A stretch of 64,000 bases of DNA, from positions 614,050 to 678,049 of the forward strand of contig CAKXYI010000001.1 of the NCBI GenBank assembly GCA_934899185.1. The letters run 5' to 3'. The notes beneath the pieces were generated by a model. It saw only the letters and a list, made by a program, of their open reading frames with translations, was not told where the DNA came from and searched no databases. Shown piece after piece: positions 17,865 to 26,740 of the stretch. How positions within the stretch are numbered: the stretch's first letter is position 1; the number at the start of each line of letters is the position of its first letter. Source of the DNA: an uncultured Lachnospiraceae bacterium. GTDB taxonomy: Bacteria; Bacillota; Clostridia; Lachnospirales; Lachnospiraceae. Position numbers and translations under genes: made by a program.

Positions 17865-19202
17865 TTATCCTACTGTAATGTTTTCTATTGGATACTTTAA
17901 TGTACTTGTATCCTTATGCGAAAAAGCTGCATATATAATTGTCAAACCTCCCACACGTCCAAAAAACATAAGCAAAATCAATATAATGTGCGAGGCTTCT
18001 GAAAGGCTTGTCGTGATTCCAAGAGTAAGCCCTACTGTACCAATAGCAGAAAAGCTTTCAAACATACAATCCAATATCGGCAAGCCTTCAACCATACTGA
18101 TGATAACAGCAGCTGACACTGCAAAAAACTGATACATAAACATAATGGTTGTTGCACTTTTTACAATGGCATCATCTATTCTTCTTCCACAAAAATTTGC
18201 ATTCTGCCTTCTTCGAAAGACTGCAATGGTATTTGCAAGTAAAACAGCAACCGTTGTTGTTTTCATTCCTCCTGCTGTAGAACCCGGGGAACCACCTATT
18301 AACATTAGAATCATTGTAATCGTTTTCCCTGCATCAGACATTTTTGATAAATCTGCTGTATTAAATCCCGCCGTTCTTGGCGTTACAGCCTGAAAGATAG
18401 ACATGCAAATACGTTTTTCCAAAGGATTGTCATAAAATTCTACAAAATAGAATAAAACCGCGGGTACAAAAATCAATATTATTGTCGTTACCAGAATTAC
18501 TTTCGTCTGCATTGCATATTCCTTGAGGCGTGTTTTCTTCGTTACAATATCTCGCCATGTAAGAAATCCCATTCCTCCCAGAATAATCAAAATACATATC
18601 ACCATATTTAGATATGCATTTCCTGAAAATGTGGTTAAAGAACTAAACTTTCCTGTCTTATCTCCCATAAGATCAAATCCTGCATTGCAAAACGCAGATA
18701 TAGAATGAAAGACGGATAGCCATATTCCTTTTCCCCCATATCGCGGTACGAATACTGGAAGTAACAATAATGCGCCTATCCCCTCAATTGCAAATGAAGT
18801 CAAAAAAAGAAATCGTGTCAGCTTGACAACACCACCAACCTGTGGTGCTGAGAGTGCATTTTGCATGGTCTGACGTTGCATTAAACTGATTTTTCTTCCT
18901 GCAATCATAGAAAGAAATGAGGCTACAGAGATAACTCCTAGTCCACCAACTTGTATCAGAATTAAAATCACTGTTTGACCAAAATATGACCAATATGTAG
19001 CCGTATCATATACCACTAATCCTGTAACACAAACTGCAGATGTTGCTGTAAATAATGCGTTTCCAAAGGAAGTCACCTCTCCTCCTTGCGACGAAATAGG
19101 CAACATCAATAACATTGCTCCTAATAAAATTACCCCCACAAATCCTAATGTTATAATTTGAAAAGATGTTAACTTTTCTTTTATTCTTACAAGGTATGAC
19201 AC
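17865..19202 (-). CDS. ktrB: Potassium uptake membrane subunit KtrB
   Basis: A 445-residue Trk/Ktr/HKT channel-like transporter with four pore loops visible as SAVCVTGL, SAFCNAGF, TPRTAGFN and SAIGTVGLT, each contributing the selectivity-filter glycine. It moves K+ (with Na+ in Ktr systems) across the membrane and pairs with the KtrA gene downstream. The start is GTG with GGAGG 8 bases upstream. The 117-base upstream gap is too short for a ydaO-type c-di-AMP riboswitch. Confidence 0.92.
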   Translation of the reverse strand: MSYLVRIKEKLTSFQIITLGFVGVILLGAMLLMLPISSQGGEVTSFGNALFTATSAVCVTGLVVYDTATYWSYFGQTVILILIQVGGLGVISVASFLSMIAGRKISLMQRQTMQNALSAPQVGGVVKLTRFLFLTSFAIEGIGALLLLPVFVPRYGGKGIWLSVFHSISAFCNAGFDLMGDKTGKFSSLTTFSGNAYLNMVICILIILGGMGFLTWRDIVTKKTRLKEYAMQTKVILVTTIILIFVPAVLFYFVEFYDNPLEKRICMSIFQAVTPRTAGFNTADLSKMSDAGKTITMILMLIGGSPGSTAGGMKTTTVAVLLANTIAVFRRRQNANFCGRRIDDAIVKSATTIMFMYQFFAVSAAVIISMVEGLPILDCMFESFSAIGTVGLTLGITTSLSEASHIILILLMFFGRVGGLTIIYAAFSHKDTSTLKYPIENITVG

Positions 19203-19299
19203 CTATGCTTCCTCCGTTCTTTCTTTTTCTATAAATATTTTACGTCATAAAAAATAAGGTGCTATAAATTGTTTTTTTCTGATATAAAGATTGTATAAA

Positions 19300-19331
19300 G
19301 ATGAAAAAAGCCATCTGGTTTAACCCAGATG
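19300..19331 (-). terminator. Terminator of the exosortase-G operon
   Basis: CATCTGG (19312-19318) pairs with CCAGATG (19325-19331) over a 6-base loop and is followed on the minus strand by GCTTTTTT. The stem overlaps the methyltransferase stop codon, so the operon ends here. Confidence 0.8.
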
Positions 19332-20213
19332 ACTCTTTTTACATCTTAATATATCCACGGTGTGCGCCCCGGCGCCAAGCAGCTCCGGACGTTCACATGT
19401 CGACAAATGATACTCGATAAATTTCGCAAACATCTCTTCCGACATGGCATTTAATTCCCTGCGCATATAGTCCGCCGGTCCATCCGCAGAGATTGTCTGC
19501 ACATGTTCCAGTCCTGCTGCATCACGCAGTTCTTTCATATCTTCCAACCGTACATAGTCGTACAGGTCTTTTTCCGTGGAATGACAATGGAAGTTATCGT
19601 CCAACCGTCCGTCTTCGATACACGCAATTGCATTCCCTTCTTTAAAACCATAGGTGAGTACACCGTATTCGTTCATCAGATAAGCGACCAGGATATAACC
19701 ACCCGGTCTTGTCACACGTTTTGCTTCTGTCAGCGCCTGCAACTTATCCTCGAAGGAATACAAATGGTACATAGGTCCAAACAAAAGCGTCAGATCAAAA
19801 CTTGCATCCGCAAAACGCTTTAACTTTCTGGCGTCCCCCTGATAGGCTTGTAGGGAAAATTCCTTGCCCGCCTCCCGGCATTCCACTTCTGCCCGATCAG
19901 CATTTTGCTTCAAACGCCCCAGATTGTATCGGACATACTCTAGCGCCGTGACATCATAGCCCTCTTTTGCTAGTTCCACCGCATAGCGCCCGGTTCCCGC
20001 GCCGATATCCAAAATCCGTAACGTCACCTCTCTGCCATCTGCCGGAGTTTCTGCGTCGATTTCAGAGCCAGCATCCTTAGCATTTTTCCCTTGCAGGATA
20101 TCCAGATACTTATGGATATACTTCATGGAAGTGATATATTCCACCTGACCGTGCCTGCGCATCAGGCGCTTATCCTCATTAAATTTATTATAGTGAGCCG
20201 TCAACTCATCCAT
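19320..20213 (-). CDS. Class I SAM-dependent methyltransferase of the XrtG operon
   Basis: A 297-residue methyltransferase with SAM motif I ILDIGAGTGRYAVELA (residues ~66-81) and motif post-II (SFDLTLLFGPMYHL), as in small-molecule methyltransferases. Its ATG follows the stop of the upstream membrane gene by 2 bases, so the two are translationally coupled and it belongs to the exosortase operon. Its substrate might be a surface glycan or lipid made by that system, but a housekeeping role cannot be excluded. Confidence 0.82.
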   Translation of the reverse strand: MDELTAHYNKFNEDKRLMRRHGQVEYITSMKYIHKYLDILQGKNAKDAGSEIDAETPADGREVTLRILDIGAGTGRYAVELAKEGYDVTALEYVRYNLGRLKQNADRAEVECREAGKEFSLQAYQGDARKLKRFADASFDLTLLFGPMYHLYSFEDKLQALTEAKRVTRPGGYILVAYLMNEYGVLTYGFKEGNAIACIEDGRLDDNFHCHSTEKDLYDYVRLEDMKELRDAAGLEHVQTISADGPADYMRRELNAMSEEMFAKFIEYHLSTCERPELLGAGAHTVDILRCKKSHLG

Positions 20214-20215
20214 AC

Positions 20216-22645
20216 TCAGTTCATCTCCAATAGTTTATCTGTCAGTTTGCGCAGTGGCACAAGCGGATCCCATTTTTTCTGAAAGAGCAGGATCCACAGG
20301 AAGATCGTAGCAAAAATGCCTACAAGCGTGACGATCATGCCCTCTTTAAAATATGCGTAAACGTAATGGATCCGTGTTGTTCCTGCCTTGACCGTGATCA
20401 ATTCATTCTTTACACCAAATTTCTGATCGGATACAAAATTGTCCTGATATGCTACATTTGTGCATACATCCTGGTCCGTCTTGATCGTCATGCCATTTGC
20501 ATCATAAGTGATCGTCAGCGGAACGATCTCATAGGAAACATTGGTATCTGTCTCTTTCATGGCAAACACCTTTTCCACCAGAGTTTGCAGATCTGACTGC
20601 GGGTCCTCTGCCAGCATATAAGGCAGGCTCATGCCCACAACATGTATATTCTTGTCATAGGTCGCAAAATATCCCAGTTCCAAGCCATCTGTAACAAAAT
20701 TTTCCATCGTCACATCATGGCTGCTACTCGTCAGATATTGGGAAACCCACTTATATGGCAGATCAAACGTATAAGTTTCATCCCCATACTGCCACTCAGA
20801 AACCTTGGTCAAAGTGATATCCTGAACCTCAATACCAAAGAGATTTCCTATACCATAACGGTTCTTCGGAATACTTCTGGCATCGATATACACCTCTGTT
20901 CCCGCATCTGCCAAAGATGTCAACAATTCCTCAAACTTTTGTTGATCACTGTAGGTAAAACCGGACAGATAGATCTTTTTGTACTGTTTGAGATCCTCCG
21001 GACTATAATCGTCAAGATCATCACTTGCACCAGCCACAAAAGACGGATACATATAGGAAACATACAAGGCAGACGATCCGATCGCCAGATTATCAGCCGA
21101 TATATTCACACCAAACTGTCCGTCTACTCCCTCCAGATCAAAGAGGATCACATCTGCATTTTCATCCACAAAGGTATAGCCATATCTCTTTGCCGCCGCT
21201 ATAATGTCCTCTGTCGAAAATCCCTTTGGCAGGATAGATTTTTTCAAAAGCGCACTGTCACAGCCCAATTCCAGCAATTCCTGGAAAGTATAATCATAAT
21301 ATCCATAGCGCGCCGCCTCCGTCATATGCACGATCCGCACATTGGTCGTCGCACCCTGAATATCCCAGCCCTGCACATAATCCACATTCTTTTCCAGTAC
21401 AAAATAGGAAACATAGGATTTCAGCGTACTTTCATCCACAACGCCCATACGGTTTGACGTCAGATCTGCCGCCTCGTCCAAAAGGTTTTCCCCGGAAACC
21501 GGCTCCTCAATCTGGGTAAAATAGAAATAAGACGGCGCTGTATCTAAAAGCACCGCAACCAGCGTCAGCCAGATCAGCCCCTTCTTTTTAAATTCCAGAA
21601 AGCCCCACTCATAGCAGATCAAAACATAGCACATCTGCACATAACGCAGCATCCACCATGCCTGTGGCAAAGGCATATGACTCACCAGTGGCAAAAATGC
21701 ATCTGCGGACAAGACGAAAAAGAGCAATCCGATCACTGCCCCCACCTTTCGTTTGCCGAAAATAATGATCAAGATCGCAATGACAAACATGGCAATGCCA
21801 AACGTACAGGATGTCTCGCCCTGCTGTCTGGTTGTCACACTTAAAGACAAGAGCAGGTTCTGGCTCCAATCCGACATACGGTTTGCCGTCGAAGAAGATG
21901 ATCCCGTCACAACGTCGCCCAAAAGCGCAGGCAAGAGGACAATCCCAGAAGACAGGATCCCCAGCACAAAGGCTAAGGGTCCTAAATACCATGTTCCCTT
22001 TTTTGCTCCGGTAAAAATACTATACAGTGAAAAAATAATGGCGCACATGGCAGTCAACATGATATGGGTCGCAACAAACAAAAATACCATGATCACTGTC
22101 GGAACCAGAGATTTTTTCTTTTCGATCAGATTCGTGTAAAAATAAAAGAATAGCGGCAGCATCCCCGACATAAAGGCGCGGGCAAGATTTCCCTCACCAA
22201 ACATCAGACGCACGTTATCCGGTAAAAAGAAATAACAAATGCCGATCACGATAAAGAAAAACCGCTGCTCACGATTGGCGATCAGACAGAATCCGATATA
22301 ACCCACCGCAAAAATGGTCACAAAGAGCAGATAGTAGGATAGGAACAGACTACCTGTCAGCAGATAACCGATCGCCATCACATAATAGGCAAAGATCGGC
22401 CAATAGCGGAACATCTGAAATCCATTGTACCAGTCCTCTGTATAAAGCGGAAAAAGGACACCTTTTTTGATGTTTTCTCCTAAAAATTCCACCTTATACA
22501 AATGTCCGTAGACATCTTCTCCTGCTGGCTGATAGCCTCTCAGATACAAAAACAAAAAGATTCCGAGAGAAACCAGTATGCCGACAAAAATTTCAATGGC
22601 GATATATTTTTTATTGTGATCCTGTTCTTTGTTTTTTTGTTTCAT
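20216..22645 (-). CDS. Large multi-pass membrane protein, PTPS_related type (copy 2)
   Basis: 809 residues with an N-terminal TM (~13-33), a block of about ten TM helices to residue ~380, a long extracytoplasmic region (~385-760) and one C-terminal TM. The N-terminal loop after TM1 has AGEDVYGHLYKVEF then PLYTEDWYNG, resembling acidic loops of GT-C and YfhO-type enzymes that use polyprenyl-phosphate sugars. Families of this kind are labelled PTPS-related membrane proteins because they co-occur with the pterin-synthase homolog two genes upstream. It is paralogous to the next gene. A GT-C-like transferase role is inference. Confidence 0.72.
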   Translation of the reverse strand: MKQKNKEQDHNKKYIAIEIFVGILVSLGIFLFLYLRGYQPAGEDVYGHLYKVEFLGENIKKGVLFPLYTEDWYNGFQMFRYWPIFAYYVMAIGYLLTGSLFLSYYLLFVTIFAVGYIGFCLIANREQRFFFIVIGICYFFLPDNVRLMFGEGNLARAFMSGMLPLFFYFYTNLIEKKKSLVPTVIMVFLFVATHIMLTAMCAIIFSLYSIFTGAKKGTWYLGPLAFVLGILSSGIVLLPALLGDVVTGSSSSTANRMSDWSQNLLLSLSVTTRQQGETSCTFGIAMFVIAILIIIFGKRKVGAVIGLLFFVLSADAFLPLVSHMPLPQAWWMLRYVQMCYVLICYEWGFLEFKKKGLIWLTLVAVLLDTAPSYFYFTQIEEPVSGENLLDEAADLTSNRMGVVDESTLKSYVSYFVLEKNVDYVQGWDIQGATTNVRIVHMTEAARYGYYDYTFQELLELGCDSALLKKSILPKGFSTEDIIAAAKRYGYTFVDENADVILFDLEGVDGQFGVNISADNLAIGSSALYVSYMYPSFVAGASDDLDDYSPEDLKQYKKIYLSGFTYSDQQKFEELLTSLADAGTEVYIDARSIPKNRYGIGNLFGIEVQDITLTKVSEWQYGDETYTFDLPYKWVSQYLTSSSHDVTMENFVTDGLELGYFATYDKNIHVVGMSLPYMLAEDPQSDLQTLVEKVFAMKETDTNVSYEIVPLTITYDANGMTIKTDQDVCTNVAYQDNFVSDQKFGVKNELITVKAGTTRIHYVYAYFKEGMIVTLVGIFATIFLWILLFQKKWDPLVPLRKLTDKLLEMN

Positions 22646-22651
22646 ATGCCT

Positions 22652-25120
22652 CTAAACTCGTTCTAATTGCTTTTTTCCGTGCTTTCTCACACCGATCAAT
22701 AACAGTATCGCTGCCACAAGTGCTCCCACGGACAAGAGTACGCCCTGTGTAAAATATGGATAATACAGGGTAATCGTCGTCGTACCTTTGTTGACATAAA
22801 CCTGATGCCCATTGACGTCATAATCGTCAGATACAAGCATATTATCTGTACAGGCAAGCGTCGTGTTGACATTGTCATATTGGGATGTGATCATCACTTG
22901 GTTCTTCTTCCACTCTACCGTCAATGGCACGATCTTGTGCTCAGGCTCCTTGGTCACATAAGAACCGATCAGATCGTCTATGATCTTTTTACTGCCATTC
23001 TCATCCAGTGTCCGATAATAATGATAAGCCAGACTGATACCGACAAACGTAATATTTTCATTCTTGCCTGTTCCGGCAAATGCCATCTGCACACCGTTTT
23101 CATACAGATACCCTTTGACATCGGTCAGACCGTTCATACATACCGTCTTCCACTCGGTCTCATCCTGTGGAAAGAGGTCGCAAATCACTTCTTGGTCATT
23201 ATAGTAAAGGATAGGATAACCATTTTCAAACTTGACACTCTGACAATCCACACCTAAAAATTCCTGAATTCCTGTATAAGTATCTGTCGGAATGCCGCTG
23301 GCATCGATCACGACTTTGACCCCCGCCTTTGCCAGTTTCATAACCAGATTTTCCGCACTGGTCTGATCATCATAGGTAAAACCGGATAAATAGATCAATT
23401 TATAGTCTTTCAGATCTACAAATGTGTAATCATTCAGGTTATTGGATTTTCCTTGGATCATATCCGCATAGGAATAGGTCAAAAGTTTCCCGGATGTGCC
23501 GATACTGATAGCATCATACTGGCTGACGACACCAAAAGTTTCCGGTGTGTCCTGATGGAAGAGATAGTATTTTCCCTTGCTGGCAACCAGATCATAGCCA
23601 CTGGTCTTAGCCGCAGCGATCACATCATCCATATCTTTTGCCAGATACTTGGTCGCATCCGTATAGATCAGCACCGTATCATTTCCAAGCAAAAGGAGGC
23701 GATCAAATAAATAGGTATAATGTCTGGCTCCAACGGCTTCGTTCACATCCATGATATTCTCGGATATCGCTGCGTACTGCCAGCCATTGCCACCGCTCTG
23801 TGCCACCATGCCCTGTCCGTCATCTGCTACCGTTGCCACATAGGCTGCACTTGCACCATAAATATCGCCGTCCAAAAAATACATGCGTTGCTTTGTGATC
23901 TGCCGTGCCTGATCCAGCAAAGTCGTCTTTTCAAAAACCTCCAACTGATCCGTGGCATCATAGTATGCCTGCCCCTGATTGACCTTGATCGATGGATAGG
24001 CATCTATGACAAGCACCGCCACACAGGCAAGATAAAAGATCTTCTTCAAAGACTTCCAGTAAACAAAACTAAGCAGGATCATACACAGGGCAATGGAGAT
24101 ATACTCTGTCATCCAAAAATATCGTTTGCCCGGCATATTGGATAAAACAATATAGGCACTGCTGGTCGTTCCTAAAAAGAGGACAATGCCTGCCACATAG
24201 CCGACACGCGACTTCTTGGAACCTGCAACCAGCCCAAAAAGTGCCAGCAAAAAGGCTGCCAGACCAAAATAATAATGCTGGTCGTTTCCCTGCAAACGGT
24301 AGACCGGATTCAGGGATTGTAAGGCACTTTGGAAGTAATTTTTCATGACCGAGACATTGTAAGTATCCGATCCGTCCCCCTGCAAGGATGGGTAGAGCCA
24401 TATGCCAAAAAGCAGGATACCAAGCCCCATTGCTACCAGCGCAAGTAAGATACCCGGCTTTTTCTTATACATGAAATGTACCAGAATCCCAAAGAAGAGA
24501 ACCGTGATCGCCACAAAAATACTGTAGCGCACACTACATGCCGCGATCAAAAACTGACTGAAGATCATGCCTGCTAAAGTCCTGCTCTTTTTGACATCAC
24601 TCAAAAACCATTCATAGGTAAAGCCGATCAAGACCGGCAAAAAGATCATAGCACTTGCTTCTGCCAGATTTCCCAATAAAAAGAGGGTATGCATATTATT
24701 TGGCATAAAGAACCAGAGCGCGCCAACAAGAAAACCTGTCTTTGGGCGTCCGATCTTTTTTCCGATAAAGATCCATCCGGTCGCACCCGCAAAATAAAGC
24801 AAGCCCACAAAAAGGAGATAGCCCATATTAGCATCTCCACCCATCAGAGCCTGACACGCCGCTATAAGATAGATCGGCAATGGCTCCACATAGCGCAGCA
24901 ACTGCTCTCCATTGAACCAATAAGGATCATAAAGAGGAAACCAATTTCCCTCACCTATGCCTTTGAGAAGCATCTTTGCCCGATAGATATATTGTAATGT
25001 ATTTGTTCCTGCGGGATAATTTCCACCGCGATAAAGCATATACACAAGACCGACTGCGACCAAGGCATAAAGCACCAGCATAACAGCGATCATGCATAAG
25101 GTCTTACCTCTTTTTTTCAT
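22652..25120 (-). CDS. Large multi-pass membrane protein, PTPS_related type (copy 1)
   Basis: 822 residues with the architecture of the downstream paralog: TM1 (~8-30), a short loop with PAGTNTLQYIYRAK and PLYDPYWFNG, about ten TM helices, a ~370-residue outer domain and a final TM with a basic tail. Both share the segment YSxxDLKxYKxIYLSGFTYxDQ in the outer domain. It starts 2 bases after the PTPS-like stop. Probably a membrane enzyme handling lipid-linked sugar in the exosortase-G pathway (inference from context). Confidence 0.72.
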   Translation of the reverse strand: MKKRGKTLCMIAVMLVLYALVAVGLVYMLYRGGNYPAGTNTLQYIYRAKMLLKGIGEGNWFPLYDPYWFNGEQLLRYVEPLPIYLIAACQALMGGDANMGYLLFVGLLYFAGATGWIFIGKKIGRPKTGFLVGALWFFMPNNMHTLFLLGNLAEASAMIFLPVLIGFTYEWFLSDVKKSRTLAGMIFSQFLIAACSVRYSIFVAITVLFFGILVHFMYKKKPGILLALVAMGLGILLFGIWLYPSLQGDGSDTYNVSVMKNYFQSALQSLNPVYRLQGNDQHYYFGLAAFLLALFGLVAGSKKSRVGYVAGIVLFLGTTSSAYIVLSNMPGKRYFWMTEYISIALCMILLSFVYWKSLKKIFYLACVAVLVIDAYPSIKVNQGQAYYDATDQLEVFEKTTLLDQARQITKQRMYFLDGDIYGASAAYVATVADDGQGMVAQSGGNGWQYAAISENIMDVNEAVGARHYTYLFDRLLLLGNDTVLIYTDATKYLAKDMDDVIAAAKTSGYDLVASKGKYYLFHQDTPETFGVVSQYDAISIGTSGKLLTYSYADMIQGKSNNLNDYTFVDLKDYKLIYLSGFTYDDQTSAENLVMKLAKAGVKVVIDASGIPTDTYTGIQEFLGVDCQSVKFENGYPILYYNDQEVICDLFPQDETEWKTVCMNGLTDVKGYLYENGVQMAFAGTGKNENITFVGISLAYHYYRTLDENGSKKIIDDLIGSYVTKEPEHKIVPLTVEWKKNQVMITSQYDNVNTTLACTDNMLVSDDYDVNGHQVYVNKGTTTITLYYPYFTQGVLLSVGALVAAILLLIGVRKHGKKQLERV

Positions 25121-25122
25121 GG

Positions 25123-25596
25123 TCAGTCTTCCTTTTTCTGGGCAATCCGGTCAACGACTGCATCAATCTCCGCATCCATGCTCTCCCTGCGTCTGTTTCG
25201 GATCGTCTCCTTGAAATCCTCATCCTCTTCAAAACTGATGATGTAACTTCTGGTCGGTGTTTCACTGCTCTCCATCTTGATCAGTTTGGCATCGCCAGCC
25301 TCCACGATATCGCGGATATCCAGGATAAACTTTTCAGACATATTTTCCAGGGTCGGGATAACGGTATCAAAAGGTTCAAAGTTGTTCATGATACCGTTCT
25401 GATACTTGGCAAAATACTCACTGATGGATTTCTCGTAGGTATTAAATTCCACGAACTCATCATTTTTGATCATGATATCAATGGTAAATTCCCATGTGTG
25501 CGGATGCGTTTCCCCCTCCACGCCGTTGATGATGATATAATGATTCGCATTGAGATAAAATTTAAAACGATAGGTACGGTTCAACTGTAATGCCAT
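25123..25596 (-). CDS. 6-pyruvoyl-tetrahydropterin synthase-like protein without catalytic Cys
   Basis: 157 residues of the PTPS/QueD fold. Zinc ligands are intact (His19 in NANHY, His31 and His33 in THPHT) and the PTLENMSEKF motif (~81-90) matches the family. The catalytic Cys that normally lies four residues before the HxH pair is Glu27, and the protein contains no cysteine at all. True pterin synthase or CPH4 synthase activity is therefore unlikely. A homolog of this kind is a recognised companion of Gram-positive exosortase XrtG. Its work there is unknown. Confidence 0.82.
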   Translation of the reverse strand: MALQLNRTYRFKFYLNANHYIIINGVEGETHPHTWEFTIDIMIKNDEFVEFNTYEKSISEYFAKYQNGIMNNFEPFDTVIPTLENMSEKFILDIRDIVEAGDAKLIKMESSETPTRSYIISFEEDEDFKETIRNRRRESMDAEIDAVVDRIAQKKED

Positions 25597-25599
25597 GAC

Positions 25600-26706
25600 T
25601 TACCACTCCTTTTCTTCCGCTTCTGCGCATGCCTCTGTGATGGTCTTTTTGCTTTCTTTGACATCCTCCATATGACAGATCTGATCGACCGCTCTCACAT
25701 TATGGATCACGCGCCACGCCATTTCATAAGTATAGTGACACATGAGGAGAATGATCGTTGTGTCATCTTTCTTAAATCGCAGGATCTCATCATCCAATTT
25801 TGTCATAGAATCCGCCAAAAATTGCTTGGTATCCGCCTCTGTTGCAAAATGCAATACCGTGACCACCGCCTGATCTAAGCCCTTTTCCTCCAGTTTGCGT
25901 GCAAATTCTGAAAGCACTGTCTCCTGATAAAGATTCAATCTCGTATCGTAGGCATCCCGCTCCTTTGCCTCGCGCTCCAAGCGCTCAATATGCTGGTTCT
26001 GGATCTCCAATCGGCTATGCAGAAGATTGTTGTCCAGTTCCCGCTTCTTTACGGTCATTTCTGCTCCCATGGCTACTAAAAGCATGAGCACCATAATAAT
26101 GATGACATAAATATACATACTGATGCGTGTCGACAAAAACTCATTGTTATCTAAGATAACGGTCTCATCCGTCAAAAGACACAGGGTGTATTGTGTGTCG
26201 TTGTAGGAAAAGATCACGCCGGATGCCACATAGCGTGATCCGTCCATCTTGATCAGTTCATGGGTCACATGGTTTAGACGCAGGGATTTCACAAATTCGT
26301 CTGCCGAACTTGTGTCGTAAAACTCATCCAGCGAGGTTCCCTGATATTTGTCTGTCTCCGTGACATTTTTGACAAAAAGGATATTCTCCTCTTTGGAAAG
26401 TGTCCAGTAATGTGTGTTTCCGCTATCCAGAGTCTCTATAATATCAGAAATGATGCTTTCCTCTGTTCCATTCTCCTGTAAGTTGATCTGATCTAAAACC
26501 AACTGCACATAGTTATCCTGCTGGGTTGCATAGACATTCATGATCGTGGTCGTATAACGCTTCATCAGATAATGTCCCATCGCCGACATTGCCGCCACCA
26601 CGACCAGGGTAAGGATCAGGATATTTCGGAATTTTCTTTCCAATTTCCTGATGTCTGTCTTTTTATTTTGCCATTCTGCTGTCTGTCGCAGTTCTTTCTT
26701 TTTCAA
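25600..26706 (-). CDS. Two-TM sensor-like protein with possible degenerate GGDEF domain
   Basis: 368 residues: cytoplasmic N-terminus, TM1 (~27-48), an extracytoplasmic domain of ~145 residues, TM2 (~196-216), a coiled coil (~220-265) and a cytoplasmic C-terminal domain. The segment ILRFKKDDTTIILL near 305-320 sits where diguanylate cyclases have RYGGDEFxILL, so it may be an inactive GGDEF relative; this resemblance is weak. The start is TTG with GGAGG 7 bases upstream. Its position between the glycosyltransferase and the PTPS homolog suggests a regulatory or scaffold part of the export system. Confidence 0.6.
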   Translation of the reverse strand: MKKKELRQTAEWQNKKTDIRKLERKFRNILILTLVVVAAMSAMGHYLMKRYTTTIMNVYATQQDNYVQLVLDQINLQENGTEESIISDIIETLDSGNTHYWTLSKEENILFVKNVTETDKYQGTSLDEFYDTSSADEFVKSLRLNHVTHELIKMDGSRYVASGVIFSYNDTQYTLCLLTDETVILDNNEFLSTRISMYIYVIIIMVLMLLVAMGAEMTVKKRELDNNLLHSRLEIQNQHIERLEREAKERDAYDTRLNLYQETVLSEFARKLEEKGLDQAVVTVLHFATEADTKQFLADSMTKLDDEILRFKKDDTTIILLMCHYTYEMAWRVIHNVRAVDQICHMEDVKESKKTITEACAEAEEKEW

Positions 26707-26740
26707 AATCCTGCCTCCGTCTTATTATCACATCTTACGA

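Noticed and set aside
14214..19202. A kdpFABC potassium pump beside the KdpDE-like pair
   Set aside because: No gene with KdpA, KdpB or KdpC features is present; transport genes here are KtrB/KtrA.
19203..19319. c-di-AMP (ydaO-type) riboswitch upstream of ktrB
   Set aside because: The gap is far too short and shows no conserved pseudoknot arms.
20642..21457. Long open frame on the opposite strand of the giant membrane gene
   Set aside because: Antisense to a well-supported gene, Ile/His-rich composition, no ribosome site; a shadow frame.
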